Shown here piece after piece: positions 57,502-64,000 of a stretch of 64,000 bases of DNA. Both the position numbers and the translations under genes were made by a program. Location: NCBI RefSeq assembly GCF_003012935.1, contig NZ_PUDR01000006.1, forward strand, positions 186,001-250,000. The letters run 5' to 3'. Source of the DNA: Pannonibacter carbonis. Lineage in GTDB: Bacteria > Pseudomonadota > Alphaproteobacteria > Rhizobiales > Stappiaceae. Within the stretch, counting starts at the first letter, position 1. The number at the start of each line of letters is the position of its first letter. Under the pieces are notes generated by a model. That model had not been told where the DNA came from and did no database searches. It saw only the letters and a program-made list of their open reading frames with translations.

Positions 57502-60500
57502 GGGATCAGTTCCTTGGTGGCGGCCTGTTTCAGGTCGGAAATCTCGGCGTGGACGGAATTGCGGCGCGGGATCCAGAAGCCGCGGCGGATGGCTTCGCTG
57601 AAGCGGTCCAGCATGGACGCAAGGGCGCCCGGATTGGCGTCCCGGATGAACTCGCGCACCGTTTCATTGCCAATGTAGGCATCGAACAGCTGGTCGAAGT
57701 GATGGTCGCCGACCGCACGCGTGGTGGCGGCGAAGGCATGCAGGTAGTCGAGCGTCGCCGCCATTTCGGACGCGCCCTTGTAGCCATGGCGCATGGCCCC
57801 GGCGATCCATTTCGGGTTGGCCGCCCGGCCCCGCACGACGCGCGAAATTTCTTCCGACAGCGCCCGCACCACGGGCCGCTCGGGACGGGAGTGGTCGGCG
57901 TGATAGCTCGTCGGCACCGCCCCGGTCAGGCTCTCGACCGCCGCCGCCAGCCCGCCCTCGAACTGGAAATAGTCGTCGCTGTCGAGAAGGTCATGCTCGC
58001 GGTTGTCCTGGTTCTGCAGCACGATGTCGACGCCAGACAGCCGGCTCTCGAACTGCCCCCGCGCCTCCTCGCCGCCGGCCCCGCCGCCATAGGCATGGCC
58101 GCCCCAGGCCAGGAACGCCTCGGCCAGATCGCCGCGCGTGTCCCACTGCCCGTCGTCCATCAGGCCCTGCAGGCCGGCGCCATAGGCTCCGGGCCTTGCC
58201 CCAAAGACGCGGAACGCCGCCTGCCGGGCCGCCTCGGCCGCCGCCAGACCATCGGCCGCAAGCCGTGCAGTCTCGGCGCGGACCCGCGCCGCAATCGGGT
58301 TCGCGCTCTCCGGCTCCTCAAACTCTGCGACGGCAGCCACCGCACTCTGGAACAGGTCGATCTGATGCGGGAAGGCATCGCGGAAGAAGCCGGAGACACG
58401 CAGCGTCACGTCGATGCGCGGCCGCTTCAGCGCCGACAGGGGCAGGATCTCGAAGCCGTTGACCCGGCCCGAGCCCGGTTCCCAGACAGGCCGCGTGCCG
58501 ATCAGCGCCAGCGCCTGCGCCACATCATCGCCGCCGGTGCGCATGTTGGCCGTGCCCCAGCAGGTGAGCACCAGAGCCTTGGGCCACTCGCCCTCCTCCT
58601 GGAAGTAGCGCTCGGCCACAAGCGCCGCCGAGGCCTCGCCGATACGCCAGGCGGTCTCGGTCGGCACGGTGCGCACATCGACGGAATAGAAGTTGCGCCC
58701 GGTCGGCAGCACGTCCGGCCGGCCCCGCGTCGGCGCGCCGGAGGGACCGGGCGGAACGAAGCGCCCGTCGAGCGCTGCCAGCACCGCCGCGAGCTCGGCC
58801 GGTCCCGAGCCGACCACCGCCGGCCTGATGCGCGTTTCAACCTCCTCGAGAACCGCGTGTGTCTCAGGCAGATGAAGCCCTTTCGTCTGACCTGAAACAA
58901 GCTGCGCCGCCAGCAGCTCCAGCCGCTCGACCGTATCGCCGCAGGTCCGCCAGGGCTGGTCCGTCAGCCCGGCCAGCAGCGCCGGCCTCGGCCCCTGCCA
59001 GGGGGCAGCATAGTCGCAGGCCAGAGGGTCGAAGGCTGCGACTTCCGATCGAGGAGCCGCTTCCCCCAGAAGGTCCCGCGCGAGCGCCCGCAGCAGGCTG
59101 TCGTCGGCGGAACGGGACCCGCGCGGCACCCGCGCCAGCGCCACCAGCAAATCCGTCAGCAGACGCCCCTTCGGCGACAGGCCCAGCACATGCAGTCCGT
59201 CACGGATCTGCAGTTCCTTGAGATCGCAAAGATGCGCATCGAGCCGCGCCAGCCGCGTCGTCTCGTCCATGTCCGGCGTCAGGCCGATGTCCCGGTCGAG
59301 GCCATGGGCAGCAGCCAAGTCGAGGATGTCGCGGGTCAGTTGCTTCAGCCGGCGCGGATCGACGCCGCTGGCGAGATAGTACTCGTCGAGCAGCGTTTCC
59401 ATTTCATTGGCAACGCCATGACTTTCCGCCCGGGTGAGCGGCGGCGTCAGGTGGTCGATGATGACTGCCGCCGTCCGGCGCTTGGCCTGCGCACCCTCGC
59501 CAGGGTCATTGACGATGAAGGGATAGATGTTGGGCGTCGGACCCAGGATGGCGTCGGGATAGCAGCCCTCGCTCAGCGCCAGCGCCTTGCCCGGCAGCCA
59601 TTCCAGATTGCCGTGTTTGCCCAGATGCACCACCGCATCAACGCCGGCCAGATGGCGCAGGAAGGCGTAGAAGGCGAAGTAGTTGTGCGGCGGCACCAGA
59701 TCCGGATCGTGATAGGTGGCCTTCGGGTCGATGTTGTAGCCGCGCGAGGGCTGGATGCCGACCAGCACCGCGCCGAAGCGGGCAAGCCCGAGGCGGAAGG
59801 CGTTGCCTGCGACAAACGGATCATCCTCCGGCGCGCCCCAGCGTTCGGTCACCGCCTGGCGCATCGGCTCGGGCAGCCCGTTGAAAAAGGCGAGATACTG
59901 CTCGAGCGGCAGGAAACTCTCACAAGTTCGCTCGTCGAGGGCGGCAATGGCGTTGGTCACGCCGCGCGTCAGCCGGGCGATCAGGGCCGCGCCGTCCTCC
60001 GGCGCGCCCTCGACCCCATAGCCGGCCGCTGCCATCGCCTGCAGGAGATGGGCGCAGGATGCCGGCGTGTCGAGGCCGACGCCATTGGCCAGCCGATCAT
60101 CGGCATTGGGGTAGTTCGCCAGGATCAGCGCCACCTTGCGCTCGGCCGGCGCCTTGCGGCCGAGCCGCGCCCAGGCAGCTGCAAGCCGGGCGACATGGCC
60201 CATGCGGTTGGCATCCGGCACGAAGCGCACTGAGCGGAACTGCGTCCGCTGGTCATAGACCCCTTCCTCCTTGAAGGAGACCGCACGGGTCATCAGCCGG
60301 CCGTCGATCTCCGGCAGGACCACATGCATCGCCAGATCGCGGATCGACAGTCCTTGCGGGCTCTCAAGCCAGCCCTCGCGGGAGGAGGACGAGAACACCA
60401 TCTGCAGCACCGGACGCCCCGGCCGGTCGAGCGGCGTCGGCTGGTGCGGCCCGCCCGTGCTGGAGACCGCAAAGGCGGTGGCGTTGAGGACCACCGAGGG

Positions 60501-61277
60501 CGGGCAGACCTCCATCAGCCCGCCGAGGATGGCGGCCGACTCGGCCTCTTTCAGCGAGGAGACGAAGATGGGGAGCGGGTTGAGCCCGTTTGCCGTCAGC
60601 TCCTTGCACAGGGCCTCCACCGGCGCGGTCTCGCCCGCCTGCACCAGCGCCCGGTAGAAGACGACCGCCGCAACGGGCCGGGCCGGATCAGCCCAGCTCG
60701 CGATGAGATCGGACAGGGCCGGAGCGGCATGGCCGGGCAGGAACAGGCCGGCACGCGGCAGCGGCGCGGGCGGGGCCGGCTCCGCGGCGAGGCCCGCCAG
60801 ATGGGCGCCGTAGCGCAGCACGTTGGCGTGGTTCTCCGGACCGCCCTCGAGGAAATAGCGGTAGAGCCGGCGCACCGCCTCGACCGGAACCGAGGAGCGG
60901 GCGGCCAGCGCCTCGTCCCACTTGTCGCAGCCGGACATGATCGCAAGCTTCGCCCCGCCCCGGTTGGCCTCCTCGCAAAGCCGCTCCACGCCATAGGGCC
61001 AGTAGCTCTCGCCGCCGAGCAGGCGCACGATCACCAGCTTGGAGCGCGACAGGGTCTTCTCGGCGTAAAGGTCAACCGAATAGGGGTGCCCGAGCGCCAT
61101 CAGGCTGGCGAGCCGCAGGCTGGCAAAGGCCTCGCCCAGCTTGCCCCGCGCCGCACAGAGGGCCGCCAGTTCCGTATCGGCCGCCGACAGCACGACGAGA
61201 TCGGCCGGATCCTGGGCGAGATCCACCGCGTCGTTGCCGTCTTCCACCCGTCGGGTCTGGCTTGCAAGAATATGCAT
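57498..61277 (-). CDS. cobN: Cobaltochelatase subunit CobN
   Basis: The 1,259-residue large subunit of the aerobic ATP-dependent cobaltochelatase (CobNST), which inserts cobalt into hydrogenobyrinic acid a,c-diamide. Family blocks include GGESYWPYGVERL, VHLGKHGNLEWLPGKALALS, IYPFIVNDPGEGAQAKRRTAAVIIDH and MRTGGDDVAQALALIGTRPVWEPGSGRV. They continue to the end (HGYKGASEMAATLDYLHAF). CobS and CobT are not in the window. I use ATG 61277; a GTG one codon earlier is also in frame. A 515-bp repeat-filled gap separates it from cobW. Confidence 0.96.
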   Translation of the reverse strand: MHILASQTRRVEDGNDAVDLAQDPADLVVLSAADTELAALCAARGKLGEAFASLRLASLMALGHPYSVDLYAEKTLSRSKLVIVRLLGGESYWPYGVERLCEEANRGGAKLAIMSGCDKWDEALAARSSVPVEAVRRLYRYFLEGGPENHANVLRYGAHLAGLAAEPAPPAPLPRAGLFLPGHAAPALSDLIASWADPARPVAAVVFYRALVQAGETAPVEALCKELTANGLNPLPIFVSSLKEAESAAILGGLMEVCPPSVVLNATAFAVSSTGGPHQPTPLDRPGRPVLQMVFSSSSREGWLESPQGLSIRDLAMHVVLPEIDGRLMTRAVSFKEEGVYDQRTQFRSVRFVPDANRMGHVARLAAAWARLGRKAPAERKVALILANYPNADDRLANGVGLDTPASCAHLLQAMAAAGYGVEGAPEDGAALIARLTRGVTNAIAALDERTCESFLPLEQYLAFFNGLPEPMRQAVTERWGAPEDDPFVAGNAFRLGLARFGAVLVGIQPSRGYNIDPKATYHDPDLVPPHNYFAFYAFLRHLAGVDAVVHLGKHGNLEWLPGKALALSEGCYPDAILGPTPNIYPFIVNDPGEGAQAKRRTAAVIIDHLTPPLTRAESHGVANEMETLLDEYYLASGVDPRRLKQLTRDILDLAAAHGLDRDIGLTPDMDETTRLARLDAHLCDLKELQIRDGLHVLGLSPKGRLLTDLLVALARVPRGSRSADDSLLRALARDLLGEAAPRSEVAAFDPLACDYAAPWQGPRPALLAGLTDQPWRTCGDTVERLELLAAQLVSGQTKGLHLPETHAVLEEVETRIRPAVVGSGPAELAAVLAALDGRFVPPGPSGAPTRGRPDVLPTGRNFYSVDVRTVPTETAWRIGEASAALVAERYFQEEGEWPKALVLTCWGTANMRTGGDDVAQALALIGTRPVWEPGSGRVNGFEILPLSALKRPRIDVTLRVSGFFRDAFPHQIDLFQSAVAAVAEFEEPESANPIAARVRAETARLAADGLAAAEAARQAAFRVFGARPGAYGAGLQGLMDDGQWDTRGDLAEAFLAWGGHAYGGGAGGEEARGQFESRLSGVDIVLQNQDNREHDLLDSDDYFQFEGGLAAAVESLTGAVPTSYHADHSRPERPVVRALSEEISRVVRGRAANPKWIAGAMRHGYKGASEMAATLDYLHAFAATTRAVGDHHFDQLFDAYIGNETVREFIRDANPGALASMLDRFSEAIRRGFWIPRRNSVHAEISDLKQAATKELIP

Positions 61278-61387
61278 CACTGGTCCATCTGCACGGACAT
61301 CCGGTGTCCGGTTCGGTTGGTCGGGTCAGGGTTAAGTCTCGGGGCCTGTCTCGGGGCCGGTCTTTGCGCCCCTGCACCGCCTCTCGA

Positions 61388-61559
61388 CCCCTCCCCCTCG
61401 TGGGGAGGGGTCAGGGGTGGGGGGCTGAGGGCAAAGACTGTCCATCCGAAGTAGAGCCAGGGCCCGGACTTGTCATCCCCATGGTCGGCAACCATTCGAG
61501 GCTGGCATTCGCTTCCCGGCCACAGCCCCCCACCCTACCCCTCCCCACGAGGGGGAGGG
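61388..61559. repeat. GC-rich intergenic palindrome 1 (cobW-cobN gap)
   Basis: A left arm of about 38 bp (61388-61427, beginning CCCCTCCCCCTCGTGGGGAG) recurs inverted at 61523-61559 with only a few differences. Each arm is itself partly self-complementary. The centre is about 95 bp of unique sequence. There is no coding frame with gene character. Confidence 0.8.
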
Positions 61560-61617
61560 ATGCTGAGAGGCCGCGTCCAACGAGACGAGGCATTTGCGGA
61601 CCCCGCACTTGCCGCAG

Positions 61618-61762
61618 CCCCCTCTCCCCCCTTGAGGGGGAGATGTCTGCGCGAGCAGACAGAGGGGGGTAAACCACCCGACGGCAAACTCGGAACCCGC
61701 TGAAACACGGCTGCCCCCCTCTGCCCCCTGTCGGGGGCATCTCCCCCTCAAGGGGGGAGAGG
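61618..61762. repeat. GC-rich intergenic palindrome 2 (cobW-cobN gap)
   Basis: The arm CCCTCTCCCCCCTTGAGGGG (61618-61648 region) recurs inverted near 61735-61762. A second inner inverted pair (GACAGAGGGGGG with CCCCCCTCTG) nests inside. It is similar in style but not in sequence to palindrome 1, 60 bp to the left. Together they fill the space where cobN transcription from cobW would have to pass. Confidence 0.8.
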
Positions 61763-61792
61763 CAAGCAGCGCCCTGCCCCTGGTCCCTGCCC

Positions 61793-62902
61793 TCAGGCCG
61801 CCTTCGCCTTGCCGAGGGCTTCGGTGATCGACGACAGGTCCAGCCCCTTCAGGCCGATGACGACGACATGGCCGGGCATCCTGGCCCCGGCGGCGAACCA
61901 GGTCTCGACGCGCGGGCCGACGGCCTGCACCAGCGCAGGCGCCGCCTTGCCCGTCACCGACACCGCGCCCTTGATGCGCAGCACGCCGGGCAGCGCCATC
62001 GCCCGGGCGACGGCCTGCTCCAGATCCTTCAGGCTTGCGAAGGCCGTGACAGGCAAAACGTGGCTCTCGAAGTCATCGTGATGATGGTCATGATCGTCGT
62101 CATCGTGATCGTGATCGTGATCATCATCGTGTTCATGGTCATCATCATGGTCGTGATGGTGGTGGTGATGCGCCCGGCGCGCGGCCAGATCGTCCTCGGC
62201 TGCGGCCGAACGGCCGAGCAGCACGTCGACCGGCAGGTTGCCCTTCTCGGCATGAATGATCTCGACGCCTGACCGGACATCCTCGGTGATGTGCTCGCGG
62301 ATATGGGCAAGCTGGTCAGCATCCACCAGATCGGCCTTGTTGAGCACGACGAGATCGGCGCAGGCGAGCTGGTCGTGGAACAGTTCCTCGACCGGATTGT
62401 CGTGGTCGAGCGAAGCATCGGCCGCCCGCTGCGCCTCCAGCGCCTCCTCGTCGAGCGCGATGCGGCCTTCCGCCAGAGCGGCGGCGTCCAGCACGGTGAT
62501 GACCCCGTCCACCGTCACGCGGGTCTTGACGCTCGGCCAGGAGAAGGCGCGCACCAGCGGCTGCGGCAGCGCGAGGCCCGAGGTCTCGATGACGATGTGA
62601 TCGGGCGGCGTCTCGCGCGCCAGCAGCATTTCCATGGTCGGCAGGAAGTCGTCGGCCACGGTGCAGCAGATGCAGCCGTTGGTCAGCTCGACCACATCAT
62701 CGGCGCTGCAGGACGGATCAACGCAGCCATCCAGCAGCGAGCCGTCGAAGCCCATGTCGCCGAACTCGTTGACGATGAGCGCGATGCGGCGGCCGCCGGC
62801 ATTGAGCAGCAGGTTGCGGATCAGCGTTGTCTTGCCGGCACCGAGGAAGCCGGTGACGATGGTGGCGGGGATCTTGCCGCCCTGAGAAAGCACGGTGGTC
62901 AT
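61793..62902 (-). CDS. cobW: CobW-family GTPase / metal chaperone
   Basis: 369 residues. It is a G3E-type P-loop GTPase required in the aerobic cobalamin pathway and thought to supply cobalt to CobN. Walker A is GFLGAGKT (residues 18-25). The metal-binding CxCC is at Cys77-Cys80 (NGCICC). NKAD (residues 188-191) reads the guanine base. Residues 245-277 are an unbroken run of 33 His/Asp/Glu, with 16 histidines, likely a cobalt/zinc store. The C-terminal CobW_C domain follows (about 280-360). ATG 62902 overlaps the cobP stop by 4 bp. Confidence 0.96.
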   Translation of the reverse strand: MTTVLSQGGKIPATIVTGFLGAGKTTLIRNLLLNAGGRRIALIVNEFGDMGFDGSLLDGCVDPSCSADDVVELTNGCICCTVADDFLPTMEMLLARETPPDHIVIETSGLALPQPLVRAFSWPSVKTRVTVDGVITVLDAAALAEGRIALDEEALEAQRAADASLDHDNPVEELFHDQLACADLVVLNKADLVDADQLAHIREHITEDVRSGVEIIHAEKGNLPVDVLLGRSAAAEDDLAARRAHHHHHHDHDDDHEHDDDHDHDHDDDDHDHHHDDFESHVLPVTAFASLKDLEQAVARAMALPGVLRIKGAVSVTGKAAPALVQAVGPRVETWFAAGARMPGHVVVIGLKGLDLSSITEALGKAKAA

Positions 62903-63465
62903 AACTGGATATCCGGACAGGAACTGGGTTTGAGAAGGAGCGGCAGCCCGCAGGCGACCAGCACGACGCGGTCGCAGACCCGGGCAAACTCCTGGTTGAG
63001 ACGGCCCTGCGCGTCGCGGAAGGCGCGCGCCATGGCGTTGTCGGGCACGATGCCGAGCCCCACCTCGTTGGTCACGAAGATCACCGGGCCGGCGAGACCG
63101 GGAACTGCAGCAGCAAGGTTTGCGGTTTCACCGGCGAGGTCCCGGTCGGCCAGCATCAGGTTGGTGAGCCAGAGCGTCAGGCAGTCGACGAGCACGACCT
63201 TGTCAGGGTTGCAGTGCTGCGCGAGCGTGCCGACCAGATCGAGCTGTTCCTCGACTGTCGTCCAGCGCTCGTCGCGCCGGGCCTTGTGATGACCGATGCG
63301 TTCGGCCATCTCCTGGTCCCAGGCGGCGGATGTGGCGACATAAACAGGCTCACGGCCGGCGCCAAGCGCCAGCCGTTCTGCAAAGCTGCTCTTTCCGGAC
63401 CGGGCCCCGCCGGTGACCAGCACCGAGCGTGGACAGTCGCCAGGAGTGCCTGGCTCGACCGACAT
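62899..63465 (-). CDS. cobP: Bifunctional adenosylcobinamide kinase / guanylyltransferase
   Basis: A 188-residue enzyme (CobP; CobU in Salmonella). It phosphorylates adenosylcobinamide and attaches GMP, preparing it for the lower ligand. Walker A is GGARSGKS (residues 19-26). The guanylyl-accepting histidine is at 59-60 in GHHKARRDERW. VDCLTLWLTNLM and FVTNEVGLGIVP are family blocks. It is joined to cobW by a 4-bp overlap and to the hupE-like gene by a 7-bp gap. Confidence 0.96.
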   Translation of the reverse strand: MSVEPGTPGDCPRSVLVTGGARSGKSSFAERLALGAGREPVYVATSAAWDQEMAERIGHHKARRDERWTTVEEQLDLVGTLAQHCNPDKVVLVDCLTLWLTNLMLADRDLAGETANLAAAVPGLAGPVIFVTNEVGLGIVPDNAMARAFRDAQGRLNQEFARVCDRVVLVACGLPLLLKPSSCPDIQL

Positions 63466-63472
63466 GGGTCAA

Positions 63473-64000
63473 TCAGCCGAACAGCTGCGATCCGATGGCG
63501 CTGAAGCCGACACCGACGATCCCGGCAGCAACCAGTCGCGCCGTCAACGGGGTCGAAACGGCAGCCGTCTTCGGGTTGGTCAGCATCATGGCGAGGCTGG
63601 CGATAGCAAACTGTATGACGGCAAAGCCGATGAAATAGGCGTAAAGCGGCGCCGGCTCGGCCCCGATGATGGATTCGCCATAAGCGTAGCCATGGAAAAG
63701 CCCGGCAATGGCGAACAATACAGCCCAGGCGCCGGCCGGAAGCTCGGTCTCAGAAACAATCAGCCCCCCGGCGATGACAACCGAGAGCGCGATCACCAGT
63801 TCGGCCAGCGGCAGATCAAAGGCTGCCATATGCACCAGCACACCGGCGATGGTGGCGAGCACGAAGGCAGCCGGCAAGACAAGGCTGCGGCCGACGAGAC
63901 CGGCGGCAAGGCCGACGGCGATGATGAAGGCAAGATGATCGAAACCGATCACCGGATGCCCCAGGCCCGACAGGAGGCCCTGGACGAAGGTCTGTGGCAT
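63473..64000 (-). CDS. HupE/UreJ-family metal permease (C-terminal part)
   Basis: 175 residues are inside the window. The frame is still open at the right edge, and the expected signal peptide and first metal-binding histidines lie outside it. The family signature HPVIGFDHLAFIIAVGLAAG is present at the visible N-terminus. At least five membrane segments follow, with a second histidine site in AGLFHGYAYGE. HupE/UreJ proteins carry nickel or cobalt. Placement 7 bp upstream of cobP in the cobalamin operon suggests cobalt import (inference). The operon promoter, and any cobalamin riboswitch, would lie beyond base 64000. Confidence 0.88.
   Translation of the reverse strand: MPQTFVQGLLSGLGHPVIGFDHLAFIIAVGLAAGLVGRSLVLPAAFVLATIAGVLVHMAAFDLPLAELVIALSVVIAGGLIVSETELPAGAWAVLFAIAGLFHGYAYGESIIGAEPAPLYAYFIGFAVIQFAIASLAMMLTNPKTAAVSTPLTARLVAAGIVGVGFSAIGSQLFG

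Noticed and set aside
62150-62175. Six consecutive histidines in CobW as an engineered tag
   Set aside because: They are embedded in a longer natural His/Asp-rich region inside the protein, typical of CobW-type metal chaperones.

Overview
The window is a 64 kb piece of a GC-rich alphaproteobacterial chromosome, almost entirely core genome. Several things point to the Hyphomicrobiales (Rhizobiales) or a close relative such as the Stappiaceae: the order trigger factor-clpP-clpX-lon-hupB next to the nuo operon, glnB-glnA, aroQ-accB-accC-aat, a DUF2155 protein, a PopZ/DUF2497 protein next to valS, a tolC-pcm pair, an RNase E with an acidic insertion in its S1 domain, and an aerobic-type cobalamin pathway (cobN, cobO, cobQ, cobW, cobP, cobC, cobD). 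The exact genus cannot be read from the sequence alone.

Layout. 1-1152 (minus) is the start of the NADH dehydrogenase operon, nuoA-nuoB-nuoC. 1582-2292 holds two identical tRNA-Asp genes and tRNA-Val. 2574-3533 is a divergent pair, a double-domain HxlR-type regulator and a VOC protein, with a perfect 13-bp palindrome between them. 3781-10688 (minus) is the proteostasis block hupB, lon, clpX, clpP, tig. It is followed by tRNA-Leu and the NAD(P)HX repair gene nnr. 13072-14940 is glnB-glnA, with a good sigma-54 promoter match. 15205-24400 carries a membrane hydrolase-like protein, tyrS, a giant AsmA-like protein, a PrxQ peroxiredoxin, a DUF455 protein and an M23 peptidase. 24687-33347 holds prfB (with its +1 programmed frameshift), penicillin-binding protein 1A, an amidase and RNase E. 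33427-41114 has a secreted protein with a His/Cys pair like clan CD peptidases, an aminotransferase, an M48 protease plus a DsbA-like protein, and aroQ-accB-accC-aat. 41358-51061 has DUF2155, valS, popZ, tolC, pcm, tRNA-Cys and a PAS-GAF-GGDEF-EAL protein.

51370-64000 is the cobalamin region. cobC-cobD and a DUF938 methyltransferase run on plus. hupE (cut by the window end)-cobP-cobW-cobN-cobO-cobQ run on minus. Together they cover cobalt uptake and insertion, corrin adenosylation, amidation, aminopropanol attachment and lower-loop activation. The cluster is interrupted at its minus-strand end by two small paralogous membrane proteins. A displaced copy of the last ~60 bp of cobQ (55 of 60 bases identical, offset exactly 588 bp) lies between them. 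This looks like a small cassette inserted at, or duplicated from, the cobQ 3' end. I see no integrase, IS or CRISPR.

Two families of large intergenic palindromic repeats are present. Four copies of one family lie at 15.0, 17.9, 24.5 and 41.2 kb. In two of these the element sits between two near-copies of the same terminator hairpin. A second pair of GC-rich palindromes fills the cobW-cobN gap.
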